A stretch of 64,000 nt of DNA from Stenomitos frigidus ULC18. GTDB lineage: Bacteria; Cyanobacteriota; Cyanobacteriia; Leptolyngbyales; Leptolyngbyaceae. Positions 27,092-36,290 of the stretch are shown here, piece by piece; within the stretch, counting starts at the first letter, position 1, and every line of letters starts with the position of its first letter. The position numbers and the translations under genes are program-made. The notes beneath the pieces are model-generated. The model was not told the DNA's origin. It saw nothing but the letters and a program-made list of their open reading frames with translations, and did not search any database. The stretch spans positions 1-64,000 of the forward strand of contig NZ_PVWK01000083.1 in NCBI RefSeq assembly GCF_003003795.1, given 5' to 3'.

Positions 27092-28324
27092 ATGCCTTAC
27101 CTGCTAAACGCCTTGCTGAGAGGGCTAACCCTACTGATCAGTGGCGTTACCTGCTTTCTCACTGCCTGGATTGTTGTGCCTGCACCAACCTTTGCGCTGC
27201 TGCCGTTGGGTGTCGGTGCGCCAGAAATCAGCCCCTGGTTGATAGTGGCAAATGCGATCGCGGCCCTACTGGCATTACGGTACGTTCGTAAAAGTTGGCT
27301 GTTTCGCTTTGTGCTCGCCTGTAGCCTTTTTAGCTTGACCATCAGCACGTTACCCTTAAGCCAGTTTGCAGCTGCTAATCAACGAGCTGAAACCAGCATT
27401 GGAACTGCATTAGGAACCGACTACCTGACACAAATTGCTCCTGCTGTACAGGGACAAATGCGTGCTAAGCCGTTCGTTCTCATGGATGCATTGCGGGGTA
27501 TTCCCGAACAACTAGTACGTACGACCGTCGGGATACCTGTTGCAGCGCCTGATGGAGTGCCTTTAACGCTGACGGTTTATCGTGCACCACAGACAGGCAA
27601 GCATCCGACGATAGTGGTCATTTACGGTGGCGCATGGCAACGTGGTAACCCGAATGATGATGCGCCGTTCAGTCGCTACATGGCAGCCCGGGGCTATACG
27701 GTGGTGGCGATCGACTACCGTCATGCACCTCGCTACCAATTTCCAGCACAGCTTGAGGATGTAAAAACGGCGCTGACTTATATTCAGCAGCACGCAGATG
27801 ATTTAGAGGTTGACACGCAACGACTGGCTCTTATGGGGCGATCGGCAGGCGCACATCTAGCCATGCTGGCAGCGTATCAAACCAGTCCCATCTCAATCCG
27901 AGCCGTGGTAAATTACTACGGCCCCGTTGACCTGACGAAGGGCTACTATGATTTGCCCAGCCCTGACCCCATCAATAGTCGGGCTGTACTGAATGCGTTC
28001 TTAGGTGGATCGCCAGAACAGTTTCCTGAGCTTTATCGGCAGGCTTCTCCCTACAATTATGTTTCTTCTGGTGAGCTTTTTTACGGAAATCATCCTGTCA
28101 TTCCGCGACTACCGCCTTCACTGCTCATCTATGGTGGGCGTGACCATTTGGTGCAGGCTAAGTTTGGGCGATCGCTCTACGATCGGCTACAGGCAACAGG
28201 TACTCGTGCCGTCTGGCTCGAAATTCCCTGGGCGGAACATGCCTTTGACAAAGTGTTCAACGGTGTGAGTAACCAGTTGGCGCTTTACTACACGGAACGT
28301 TTTCTAGCGTGGACGTTGCGGTAG
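27092..28324 (+). CDS. Alpha/beta hydrolase (HSL/BD-FAE-like esterase) with membrane N-terminus
   Basis: 410 aa. The N-terminus carries about three hydrophobic segments (to about 105). The hydrolase domain has the oxyanion motif VIYGGAWQRGN, the nucleophile elbow GRSAGAHLA, an Asp near YGGRDHLVQ and a catalytic His in EHAFDKV. This architecture fits membrane-bound carboxylesterases and lipid-modifying acylhydrolases. The substrate is unknown. The ATG has no clear ribosome site. Its TAG stop abuts the stop of the convergent anti-sigma gene with no intergenic base. Confidence 0.87.
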   Translation: MPYLLNALLRGLTLLISGVTCFLTAWIVVPAPTFALLPLGVGAPEISPWLIVANAIAALLALRYVRKSWLFRFVLACSLFSLTISTLPLSQFAAANQRAETSIGTALGTDYLTQIAPAVQGQMRAKPFVLMDALRGIPEQLVRTTVGIPVAAPDGVPLTLTVYRAPQTGKHPTIVVIYGGAWQRGNPNDDAPFSRYMAARGYTVVAIDYRHAPRYQFPAQLEDVKTALTYIQQHADDLEVDTQRLALMGRSAGAHLAMLAAYQTSPISIRAVVNYYGPVDLTKGYYDLPSPDPINSRAVLNAFLGGSPEQFPELYRQASPYNYVSSGELFYGNHPVIPRLPPSLLIYGGRDHLVQAKFGRSLYDRLQATGTRAVWLEIPWAEHAFDKVFNGVSNQLALYYTERFLAWTLR

Positions 28325-29158
28325 CTACAGCACGCTCTTCATCACCAACGGTCCCGCTGGCACGGGAGGAGCTGTCGCAGATTCAGCGGTGATGAGCATT
28401 TGTGGAGCGCTGGCACTGCAGACGGCTTCTGGTAACGACCATTGCACGGTGCCTGTACGATTGTTATTGAACTGGCCGCAATACGTGGGTTTGCTTGCCC
28501 CTTTGGCGATCGCCCAGAGGCGATAGGCTTTTCCTGCAGGCAATGCAGGTAAATTTTGCACCAACGCCACAGCGGTTTTATGGCTTGAGTTGACCACCAG
28601 GCTACCAGCGGCAGTCGCAGCTTTATCAGTGCCTCTCAGCGTATAAACAACGCTGTCGGGTTGCTGGAGCGTAGCGACAATCGCCTGGTCAGCCTGTACG
28701 CTCTGACGAAGACGATGGTTGTCTACCAGGAGAGCGATCGCTGCCAGTGCCGCAATGGCTCCAGCTGCCTGTAACCAAAGCCCACGGTGACGGAACGGTA
28801 TTACACGTGACTGAGCAACGTCTTGAGAGCCACTGATCGGCAATGAACTAGAGTTGGGGGGCAGTAGTTGGTTCTCAAGCGATCGACCGGGTAAGGTTGG
28901 AAGGGTTGCGAGCGGTGGTCTCTCTGCTGGTTCCGCTGCTAACCGTTGAAACAGTCGGTCTTTTAAATCCACTGCCATCGGCACCATAGGCGCACTGTAA
29001 GGCAGGGTATTCACCGTGATTTGATGTTCTGCTAGCTCAGCTGCCAATTCTGGATTTTCGATCGCTTGCGCCTCAACCCAGCGACGCTCATCGTCGTCCA
29101 GCAGGTTGAGTGCATACAGCGGAGCCAGTTCACAAAAACAGCGGTCTTCAGCGTTCAT
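28325..29158 (-). CDS. Anti-sigma factor (RskA-like)
   Basis: A 277-aa single-pass membrane protein. A cytosolic anti-sigma head (CELAPLYALNLLDDDERRWV) is followed by one TM helix (about 155-173, LWLQAAGAIAALAAIALL). An extracytoplasmic RskA domain follows, with the family signature AYRLWAIAKGASKPTYCGQF. Such proteins hold an ECF sigma factor until cleaved by proteases. The gene sits 27 nt after the sigma gene on the same strand, so it is its cognate partner. No zinc-binding HxxxCxxC is present in the head. Confidence 0.88.
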   Translation of the reverse strand: MNAEDRCFCELAPLYALNLLDDDERRWVEAQAIENPELAAELAEHQITVNTLPYSAPMVPMAVDLKDRLFQRLAAEPAERPPLATLPTLPGRSLENQLLPPNSSSLPISGSQDVAQSRVIPFRHRGLWLQAAGAIAALAAIALLVDNHRLRQSVQADQAIVATLQQPDSVVYTLRGTDKAATAAGSLVVNSSHKTAVALVQNLPALPAGKAYRLWAIAKGASKPTYCGQFNNNRTGTVQWSLPEAVCSASAPQMLITAESATAPPVPAGPLVMKSVL

Positions 29159-29185
29159 TACATTCTAATGGTCTAGATTCTTATC

Positions 29186-29761
29186 CTAGCTTGGCTCCCA
29201 GTTACCGAGAGCCACTCGCAATTTACTCAAACCCAATCGAACGCGCGTTTTAACCGTACCCAGAGAAAGGTTCGTTTGCGCGGCAATTTCTACCTGGGTG
29301 AGCCCCTTGTAATAGGCCAACTCGATCACCTGGCGTTGCTCTTCAGGCAGTTGGCTGAGGGCTGCTAGCACCCGATCGCGTCGTTCTAAAATCAAGACGT
29401 TCTCAACAGGATCTACGCCAGGAGTACTTGCTTGGATCTCTGCTAAATTCTCTGACGCAAGTGTAACCTTGGTAACTCGCTGAAAACTGCGGAGCCGATC
29501 CAAAACGCGACTGCGAGTCATCATAAACAGCCAGCTATCAACCCGACCCTTAGCAACGTCATAGCGGGCGGCGGTGCGCCACACCTGAGCAAATACATCT
29601 AAAACAACTTCTTCGCTTTCTTCAGCCGATCGCAAACTTTTGAAAGCAACGGCATATAGCACTCGCGCATAGCGATCGTACAGTGCTGACAAAGCTGCCT
29701 GATCGTGCTGGGCAACTCGGATCAGGAGATCGGCTTCATCTGAGGGTGGTTCGGTCGCCAT
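29186..29761 (-). CDS. ECF sigma-70 family RNA polymerase sigma factor
   Basis: 191 aa. Sigma region 2 (LYDRYARVLYAVAFKSLRSAEESEE and on to SWLFMMTRSR) is followed by region 4 with a helix-turn-helix (QVIELAYYKGLTQVEIAAQT, then LGTVKTRVRLGLSKLR). Region 3 is absent, as in extracytoplasmic-function factors. It is paired with the membrane anti-sigma gene, so it probably reports an envelope signal. The regulon is unknown. The Ser/Thr kinase is about 110 nt upstream. Confidence 0.92.
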   Translation of the reverse strand: MATEPPSDEADLLIRVAQHDQAALSALYDRYARVLYAVAFKSLRSAEESEEVVLDVFAQVWRTAARYDVAKGRVDSWLFMMTRSRVLDRLRSFQRVTKVTLASENLAEIQASTPGVDPVENVLILERRDRVLAALSQLPEEQRQVIELAYYKGLTQVEIAAQTNLSLGTVKTRVRLGLSKLRVALGNWEPS

Positions 29762-29870
29762 TCAGGGGTAATGACATCCTACATCGCTTGCAGTTTGGGA
29801 TGTTCCGCTTTATGCAAGAACAGGCATGATGCCATTTAACCACAAGACGGCAAAGCGAAAGCCAGCCTGC

Positions 29871-30980
29871 TTAGCGAAAATAGCTTGAGCCACTGTGGGT
29901 AATTCTGGGCTGATACAGGCGATCGCGCATCCGTCTGGCCTTCAGTTTGGCCTGCCAATCTCGGATCGCCATTGCAGTCCGTGCGACCGGAGGCACATAG
30001 CTGTCAGCAGTCGCTTCATCTGCGGTGGCAGGATGTAGAAAAGGCTTAGGTTTAATATTCATACAATGCACAAGATTGTCAAAATAAGGCTCTAGCTCTA
30101 GCGCTCGAATAACCTCATCGACCGACTGAAACCGCTCTTGTGGCGACACTTTCAACATCTTGCTCAAGACTGTGCCGAAGTGTTCGCTGACCGAAACATA
30201 CTCACTCCAACGCACATCGCCCGTCAAAAATTCGTAGTCAAACTCTAGCGGCGGTTTACCTGATAACAGATAAAGACAGGTCACGCCCAGAGCGTAGATA
30301 TCACTAGAGTAAATCGGGCGAGACGCCAGTTGCTCTGGTGGCGCGAACCCAAGTGTACCCACAAACTGCGTCGTGGTTGGTTTAGCACCCGAATCGCTAA
30401 TTTTTGCAATCTGCTCTTTCACCGCACCAAAATCAATGAGCACCAACCTGCCATCATCGCGGCAACGGATCAAATTGGGCGGTTTGATATCTCGATGAAT
30501 GACACGATTGTTGTGGACGTACTGTAATAAGGGTAAAAACTCACGCAAAAATTGTTTCACGCCCGCTTCAGAAAACGGTCCGTAGCGCTTCACGGTTTTG
30601 GTGAGCGTGAACCCGCGAACGTATTCTTGCACCAGATAAAATTCGCCTGCTGTCTCGAAGTAATTCAGCAATTGTGGAATCTGCGCATGACTACCAAGCT
30701 TGCTGAGGGTTGCAGCTTCCTTTTCAAAGCGCTTACGGGCCTGCTGCAGCGCAACGGCATCATTCACTTTGGGGCAAAGCTGCTTAATCACGCAGAGAGG
30801 CTGTCCAGGAAGCGCCGCATCCCTTGCCAAGAAAGTAATGCCAAAGCCACCCCGACCGAGAATCTTCAAAATTTCGTAGCGATCGAGAAAACGCTGTCCC
30901 GATCCACACAGCTTACCCAGATGAGTCTGGTCGAGTAGATCGGCACGAAAGTCAAATAGATCAGTCACCGAACGATTCAT
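29871..30980 (-). CDS. Ser/Thr protein kinase (Hanks type)
   Basis: A 369-aa soluble eukaryotic-like kinase. It has a Gly-rich loop LGRGGFGITFLA, ATP lysine K66 (VIKQL), catalytic loop HRDIKPPN with D164 and N169, DFG (D183 in LIDFGAVKEQ), and the P+1 substrate region TLGFAPPEQLA. There is no TM or PASTA region. The roughly 70-residue C-terminal tail is basic with no recognised domain. It stands just upstream of the ECF sigma/anti-sigma pair on the same strand, though 109 nt apart, so a regulatory link is plausible but unproven. Confidence 0.93.
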   Translation of the reverse strand: MNRSVTDLFDFRADLLDQTHLGKLCGSGQRFLDRYEILKILGRGGFGITFLARDAALPGQPLCVIKQLCPKVNDAVALQQARKRFEKEAATLSKLGSHAQIPQLLNYFETAGEFYLVQEYVRGFTLTKTVKRYGPFSEAGVKQFLREFLPLLQYVHNNRVIHRDIKPPNLIRCRDDGRLVLIDFGAVKEQIAKISDSGAKPTTTQFVGTLGFAPPEQLASRPIYSSDIYALGVTCLYLLSGKPPLEFDYEFLTGDVRWSEYVSVSEHFGTVLSKMLKVSPQERFQSVDEVIRALELEPYFDNLVHCMNIKPKPFLHPATADEATADSYVPPVARTAMAIRDWQAKLKARRMRDRLYQPRITHSGSSYFR

Positions 30981-31214
30981 TCAGAGAGCCCGGTAGTTGC
31001 GAACACGTCGGTCAGAGCCCGGAGGCTACCAAATGAGCCGACTACGGCATCAGTCATGACAGTGGGACAACGACCTAGCATGTAAAGGTTTGCCGCTTTA
31101 GTGCCAACCAAGTCTTAGTCTAAGTTCCATCTGCTCCCAGTTTAGGAACAAACCAGAGGCTGTGGACAAAATCTTTAAAGTTCATCGTCTGTAGAACCGC
31201 TAGAGGCGATGGTG

Positions 31215-31841
31215 CTATGCACCTGTTGACCACGCATCTGTCAAGCTATAGCCAAGCTCTCCCAGCATTTGTCGCAACAGTGGCAAACTAAGACCAATGA
31301 CGTTGCTGTGACAGCCTTCCAGCTTTTCGACAAACGAACCGCCTTTCCCTTCTAACGCAAAGCCTCCGGCGCAGTTGAGTGGTTCCCCAGTCGCAACATA
31401 GGCGGCAATCTGACGATCGCTCACTGAGGCAAAGTGAACATGGGTGATCTGGCAGCGGACAAGTGGGGCACGGGAGGAGGATGGAGGAAAGACCAGCAGT
31501 GCATGTCCCGTATAGAGGCTACCGACCTGACCGCGCATTTGCTGCCAACGAGCGATCGCTTCCTCTGCATTGGCTGGCTTGCCGTGGATGTCGCCATTCA
31601 CGGCTAAGACAGAATCACACCCCAAGATCAGCCTTTCTGCGGAACGGCTGCTATTCAATTGTTCTGCGATGGCTGCTGCCTTGCTGAGTGCTAGCGTCTC
31701 AACGAGCGCAACTGGATCAGTTGTTTGCACTTGAGACTCATCAAAGTGACTGGGGCGAACGATCGGTTCAATGCCAACACTTTGCAGTAACCTGAGCCGC
31801 GCAGGCGATGCAGACGCAAGAATGAACTGTGGAAAACCCAT
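31215..31841 (-). CDS. maf: Maf-family nucleoside triphosphate pyrophosphatase
   Basis: A 208-aa house-cleaning phosphatase. The Maf N-terminal motif is [17 protein letters not shown], the active-site acid is in [15 protein letters not shown], and the pyrophosphate-binding region is in [12 protein letters not shown]. The family hydrolyses dTTP, UTP and modified NTPs to monophosphates. It follows psbP by 2 nt, a cyanobacterial arrangement that implies one transcript. No signal peptide; cytoplasmic. Confidence 0.9.
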   Translation of the reverse strand: MGFPQFILASASPARLRLLQSVGIEPIVRPSHFDESQVQTTDPVALVETLALSKAAAIAEQLNSSRSAERLILGCDSVLAVNGDIHGKPANAEEAIARWQQMRGQVGSLYTGHALLVFPPSSSRAPLVRCQITHVHFASVSDRQIAAYVATGEPLNCAGGFALEGKGGSFVEKLEGCHSNVIGLSLPLLRQMLGELGYSLTDAWSTGA

Positions 31842-31843
31842 GC

Positions 31844-32386
31844 TTAATCCACTTTGAAAGACTTCACAGTTTTCTCCAACAACGTCTGCATTTTTCCCCA
31901 GCGTTTTTCTGAGGTAGAGGCATTAAAGGTGTAAAGTTTACCCCGGCTAACGGCGACACTTGCCAAATTATGACGTTCGCGATCGCCCACTTTGACGGCA
32001 TACTCAAGCAGGTAATAGAGCTTGTCTCCAACCGTACGCGACTCAGCATTCACTAATTCGGCTGTGCGCCCAGAGTTGGGTGGGGCGATCGCACTTTTGC
32101 CCAACTGATAACCCACTTCACCGGGACTGCCCAATTCGGTCAGCGTTTTGTTGCCAGTCACGGGGTTGATGACCACGCTCACATTCTCTGTTTGCTCAAT
32201 AATGTCGTGAAAGACTACATCGGGGCCACTCGTAACGCTGACGGGCAGCCAACCGTTAGGATAAAGAAACTTGTAACCATCAATGCTGTCCACGTAGGGC
32301 TTCAAGCCACCAGTTGGGGTAACACAGCCTTGAAGGCTCAGGCTGATGACCACTAACATCACTGCCAATATTCGTTTGAGCATCAA
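31844..32386 (-). CDS. psbP: CyanoP (PsbP-family photosystem II lipoprotein)
   Basis: 180 aa with an N-terminal lipoprotein signal (SLSLQGC, acylated Cys21). The PsbP fold follows: [19 protein letters not shown] at the start, then [17 protein letters not shown] and the C-terminal [17 protein letters not shown]. CyanoP is a thylakoid-lumen lipoprotein that helps photosystem II assembly. It differs from plant PsbP in lacking the N-terminal Mn-retaining extension. It is the upstream gene of the psbP-maf unit; two adjacent start codons are possible. Confidence 0.93.
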   Translation of the reverse strand: MMLKRILAVMLVVISLSLQGCVTPTGGLKPYVDSIDGYKFLYPNGWLPVSVTSGPDVVFHDIIEQTENVSVVINPVTGNKTLTELGSPGEVGYQLGKSAIAPPNSGRTAELVNAESRTVGDKLYYLLEYAVKVGDRERHNLASVAVSRGKLYTFNASTSEKRWGKMQTLLEKTVKSFKVD

Positions 32387-32799
32387 TTCAATTTCCCCTC
32401 AGCCATCTTTGCAAGCAGCAAACACGAATCGTCCTGTGCCAGCCTTGCCTCATTCTCTCATTACTATGACGTGTTATGACTACAGCCTCACCCTTGCTTG
32501 CGGCTGGGAACTTTCGACCAATTTCGAGCGTAGTGTAATAAAACGGCGAGAAATCGTACACTATAAGGTTGCACGGTTCCAGCGCGATCGCGGCTTCAAA
32601 CGCTCGCTCGCTGCACGACAAAAACTTGTCTACATGAGAATCGTTCGTCTTGTCAATCCTGATTTCGCTAAAATCCTGCTGGATACTAAACCAGTGAGTT
32701 AAGAGTCATGAAGCGTGTCAGAGCTAGAACTGGAGTAACCATGTTGAGCGATCGCCAAACTCGGTTATTGCGTTCAGTTCACTATCTAAGCCAGTTGGA
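32387..32799. other. Intergenic region between psbP and the DUF3038 gene
   Basis: 413 bp between divergent genes. An ORF on plus at 32346-32702 overlaps psbP antisense and lacks a ribosome site, so it is not called. I recognise no clear hairpin or RNA. Confidence 0.45.
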
Positions 32800-33426
32800 A
32801 TGGATGTTCCCGTGAGTGTAATGCAGTTAAATAGTCCACCCGTTCAGTCAACACCTTTAATTCTTGATAGTCTGCCCAACCCCTCGCTTGTGGATGAGAA
32901 CTGCCCTCGCCGAGCAAGACTGGAAATTGATTTGCTACTGCTAGCGATCGAGGCGCTGGACTTGAGCGGGTCAGAAGCCATTCTGATCATGGCAAATGAG
33001 TTAGAGCTTCAGAGCATGATCAAAAATCGGGTTTCGTTGTGGCGTTTACGCAGCACGAACCCGCTGCGGCGCTACAGTCAGCGTCGTCCCCTGACCCTAA
33101 CAGAAGCAAAAGCCCTGGTAATTGTCGGTTGCTATCTGGCACGCCGCTTGACTGTACTGCTTCGACAACTTTTGCTAGCGTCCCAACAACTCAGTGACAA
33201 GCAGCTATCCATGGAACACCACTTTCGGCTGAGTGAGTATCTGGAGCGGTTCCGCGCCCATTTCCGTTCGCGGATGAACCCCAAACGTGCACTCGTCGCC
33301 GCTTATAACTCTGACGAAAAGCTGGATGAACTGGCGCTAAATCTACTGACACAGCTGCTGTTCTGTACCGGTACTTACGGCATGCAGCGATTTTGGGCCA
33401 GCCTGTTCGACGGAGAAGTGGCATGA
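32800..33426 (+). CDS. DUF3038 cyanobacterial protein
   Basis: A 208-aa, largely helical, cytoplasmic protein: RARLEIDLLLLAIEALDLSG, RRYSQRRPLTLTEAKALVIV, and a basic middle that may bind a nucleic acid or another protein. An internal ATG at 32821 is a second possible start. It is adjacent to the DUF4335 gene across cyanobacteria and overlaps it here by ATGA (33423-33426), so the two products are translationally coupled and likely work together. Function unknown. Confidence 0.82.
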   Translation: MDVPVSVMQLNSPPVQSTPLILDSLPNPSLVDENCPRRARLEIDLLLLAIEALDLSGSEAILIMANELELQSMIKNRVSLWRLRSTNPLRRYSQRRPLTLTEAKALVIVGCYLARRLTVLLRQLLLASQQLSDKQLSMEHHFRLSEYLERFRAHFRSRMNPKRALVAAYNSDEKLDELALNLLTQLLFCTGTYGMQRFWASLFDGEVA

Positions 33427-34883
33427 GCATTCAGCGTCAATACAGCTTACCAAACTGCAGCCTGGTTCTGGAAGGATGGGGTGATACGGTTGTGACGAAC
33501 CAGTCAGAGGCGCGTCCTTTGATGTCTCAACTAATGAGCGTTGAGTGTCATCTCGTGGGCGAAGAAAAACCGCTGTCGGGTGGACGTGAGTTTCTTGAAA
33601 GCTTGACTACGGCTGTGAGCCTTTACGCTCAGGAACTGCTGAGTGGGATTCGTACTTTTAAAAAAGGGTCTCAAACACCCACACAGCTAGTGCAGTTGGA
33701 GCGGTTGGGGCATCACTACCATCGGTTAAGTGTGCTGCCGCCCGATGCCGATCCTGGCTCTGGTATTGCGACTCATCTTACCCGACAGGTTGACTTGACG
33801 ACCGTGCAGTTGTTTGACCTGGTAGAAGCGATCGATCAATTTTTTGCAGATACTCAAACCTTGCCGGATTTGGCTCTCCACGTCGTACCGCTTGCGAAAC
33901 GCTCTGTTCGTAGTAGTGAACCCGTTGCGCAACAAGCAGTGCCGGCTGCGATCGGAGCCTCAGGATTGGCCTTAGCCGCGCTTGCGTTCTTTTTCATTCC
34001 CACCCCCCAGGTACGCCAGCCAGAGGATCTGGTGCCCAAAGCCAGCACGACTTCTAGCACAACTGGTACGCCCTCTCCTAGCACTAGTCCACCGACGCCG
34101 ATCGCCAGTGGCTCGCCAAAACCCAGCCCGACCAGTACGCCAACGACCACTCCTAGCCCAACTCCAACGACGACGCAGCCCGATCTGACCCAGCTAGAGG
34201 CAACGCTGACCGCTGCTCCCGAAATCACTGATTCGGCGCAAATCCAAACCTTGCAGAAGCAGTTAGCGACCCAGCTTGATCAAGCGTGGAAAAATCGTAC
34301 AGCTCTTAAGCAAGACCTCGTTTACCGGGTTGGCGTTGTGAAGGACGGTGCCATTGTTGGCTACAAGCCCATCACCCCAGGTACCCCAGCGGATGCGCAG
34401 CAAACACCTTTACCCAATCTGCTGTACATTCCGTCTAATGGTTCGCAGTCAACCAAAGAGCCGATCGCGCAGTATAAGGTGGTTTTCACCTCAAGGGGTG
34501 TTGTTGACGTAGCGCCCTGGAAGAGCACGATTGCTAGTCCACTGACTGGGATTACAGAAATCACTGATGCTGCTCAGATTACGGCTCTTCAACCCAAGCT
34601 CTACGACCAAATCGACAAAAATTGGCAAAGCAAACCGAGCTTCAAAAAAGATCTAGTTTTCCGAGTACGGGTGACCCAGGACGGCACGATCGTAGACTAC
34701 AAGCCAAATACTCAGCCCGCTGCTGATTACGACAAAGAAACACCACTGCCCCAACTGGGTAAACTTGCAGCTGACGGCGATGCTGGCACGGCTCAGGTGC
34801 CCCTTGCTCTGTTCAAAGTTGTCTTTAAGCCAGACGGTAAGCTCGAAGTTAGCCCGTGGCGTGGTCGGAGAGATTCGCAGTAG
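33423..34883 (+). CDS. DUF4335 membrane protein with tandem C-terminal repeats
   Basis: 486 aa. An N-terminal DUF4335 domain (1-165) with RQYSLPNCSLVLEGWGD is followed by one TM (about 175-193, GASGLALAALAFFFIP) and a Pro/Ser/Thr-rich stalk (about 200-255). Two homologous repeats of about 95 residues follow; each carries a KDLV(Y/F)RV strand, a D-G-x-I-V-x-YKP turn, PLPxL and (Y/F)KVVF ending at VxPW. The layout is an N-domain in the cytoplasm with periplasmic repeats. It is coupled to the DUF3038 gene by 4-nt overlap. The function of the pair is unknown. Confidence 0.82.
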   Translation: MSIQRQYSLPNCSLVLEGWGDTVVTNQSEARPLMSQLMSVECHLVGEEKPLSGGREFLESLTTAVSLYAQELLSGIRTFKKGSQTPTQLVQLERLGHHYHRLSVLPPDADPGSGIATHLTRQVDLTTVQLFDLVEAIDQFFADTQTLPDLALHVVPLAKRSVRSSEPVAQQAVPAAIGASGLALAALAFFFIPTPQVRQPEDLVPKASTTSSTTGTPSPSTSPPTPIASGSPKPSPTSTPTTTPSPTPTTTQPDLTQLEATLTAAPEITDSAQIQTLQKQLATQLDQAWKNRTALKQDLVYRVGVVKDGAIVGYKPITPGTPADAQQTPLPNLLYIPSNGSQSTKEPIAQYKVVFTSRGVVDVAPWKSTIASPLTGITEITDAAQITALQPKLYDQIDKNWQSKPSFKKDLVFRVRVTQDGTIVDYKPNTQPAADYDKETPLPQLGKLAADGDAGTAQVPLALFKVVFKPDGKLEVSPWRGRRDSQ

Positions 34884-34934
34884 GGAAGACAGAGATAGGG
34901 AAGCTCATTCTTCCCTCGCGCAGCACCAATAGTT

Positions 34935-35933
34935 ATGAATATTATCTTCTTCGGTACGCCTGCCTTTGCCGTCCCTAGCTTAGAGCGCTTGTTGTCACAC
35001 CCGGACTTCACCGTCCTGGGTGTAGTGACTCAGCCTGATAAGCGACGGGGTCGAGGCAACCAACTCACCCCCTCACCGATCAAAGCGATCGCGCAGGCGC
35101 ACAACCTGCCTTTATATCAGCCCAAGAGCGTCAAAAAAGATGAAGAGACCTTAGACAAGCTGCGTCTAGCGCAAGCAGATGCGTTTGTGGTGGTCGCCTA
35201 TGGGCAAATCCTCTCGCAGGCCATTCTCGACATGCCACGTCTGGGCTGTATCAATGCCCACGGCTCCATTTTGCCGTGCTATCGCGGTGCAGCTCCCATC
35301 CAGTGGAGTTTATATCACGGTGAGGCGGAGACGGGTATTACCACCATGCTGATGAACGCTGGCATGGATACAGGGCCAATGTTGCTGACAGTGCGTACGC
35401 CAATCGCGCTGCTGGAAAACTTCGATGATCTGGCGGCACGCTTGGCACCGATCGGAGCCGATCTGCTTATTGAAACGCTGCAGAAGCTAAGCCAGCAAAC
35501 TATTCAGCCGCTACTGCAGGATGACACGCAAGCAACCTACGCACCACTCATCAAAAAAGAGGCTTACTGGCTGGATTGGTCACGGAGCGCGATCGCGCTG
35601 CATAACCAGATCCGTGGCTTTTACCCTGCCTGTAGCGCCACGTTTCGAGGCGATGCCCTCAAAATCGTGGCAACCGCTCCTCTAGCGTCTGCATACTGGT
35701 CTCAATTGCCCCCAGCGCTCAGCGTGATCGCCCAAGCCTGGTCACCAGTGGCAACGGCAAAACCTGGCGAAGTAGTCGGGTTGCTGAAAGGGGAAGGCGC
35801 GATCGTGCAGACTGGCGAAGGGGTGCTGCTACTACGTACCGTGCAATTGCCTGGTAAACGTCCCCAATCTGGCTGGGACTTTTCTAATGGCACTCGACTA
35901 GCATTGGGTGACGTGCTGGGGAATGGCGGATGA
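34935..35933 (+). CDS. fmt: Methionyl-tRNA formyltransferase
   Basis: A 332-aa cytoplasmic enzyme that formylates initiator Met-tRNA using 10-formyl-THF. The N-terminal Rossmann domain begins MNIIFFGTPAFAVPSLERLL. The catalytic block is INAHGSILPCYRGAAPIQWS, including the Asn, His and the SLLP-like loop, with the conserved Asp in the AGMDTGPMLL loop. The C-terminal OB domain ends with LLRTVQLPGKRP. No deformylase (def) gene is adjacent. Confidence 0.95.
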   Translation: MNIIFFGTPAFAVPSLERLLSHPDFTVLGVVTQPDKRRGRGNQLTPSPIKAIAQAHNLPLYQPKSVKKDEETLDKLRLAQADAFVVVAYGQILSQAILDMPRLGCINAHGSILPCYRGAAPIQWSLYHGEAETGITTMLMNAGMDTGPMLLTVRTPIALLENFDDLAARLAPIGADLLIETLQKLSQQTIQPLLQDDTQATYAPLIKKEAYWLDWSRSAIALHNQIRGFYPACSATFRGDALKIVATAPLASAYWSQLPPALSVIAQAWSPVATAKPGEVVGLLKGEGAIVQTGEGVLLLRTVQLPGKRPQSGWDFSNGTRLALGDVLGNGG

Positions 35934-36290
35934 GGGAAAGTGCCGGCAAGGAATGTTCTTTGAAGCTCATTCTGACTCTGGGTAGTAAGGCTGCCAAACA
36001 CCAGAAAATTTAGCCCTACAAGGATCATAACGAGGCAAACAGCGTGGGGATCACTGCAGGTTAGCGGACGATTACGGTGGGCATACTGAGCGATGGGTAT
36101 GATATAAATGTTGAGGTTTGTTACTAAATCATTCCTTAGCTAGATGCACCTTGCGATCGCACTTTCGTCTCGTTCCGACAATTCATTATTGGATTTGTCA
36201 TAACTTGCAACCTGCTCACTGCTCTTGCACAGCAGGTTTTTTAATGTGCGTTTGCTCAAGCGACCTACACCTGGAGAGAACAATCGATTC
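35934..36290. other. fmt-desA intergenic region and desA leader
   Basis: 357 bp with AT-rich segments (for example 36071-36140) that could hold the desA promoter, and the hairpin-T structure at 36209-36242. No gene-like frame is present. Confidence 0.45.
36209..36242 (+). terminator. Terminator-like hairpin in desA leader
   Basis: An 8-bp stem AACCTGCT/AGCAGGTT (36209-36216 with 36231-36238) closing a 14-nt loop and running into six T (36237-36242). It ends 48 bp before the desA ATG, about 275 bp after fmt. Either fmt read-through stops here, or it acts as an attenuator for desA. Confidence 0.6.

Noticed and set aside
32346-32702. 118-aa plus-strand ORF overlapping the psbP start
   Set aside because: It runs antisense over the psbP start, has no ribosome site and its composition (many Ser, Arg and Cys) is not that of a real protein.
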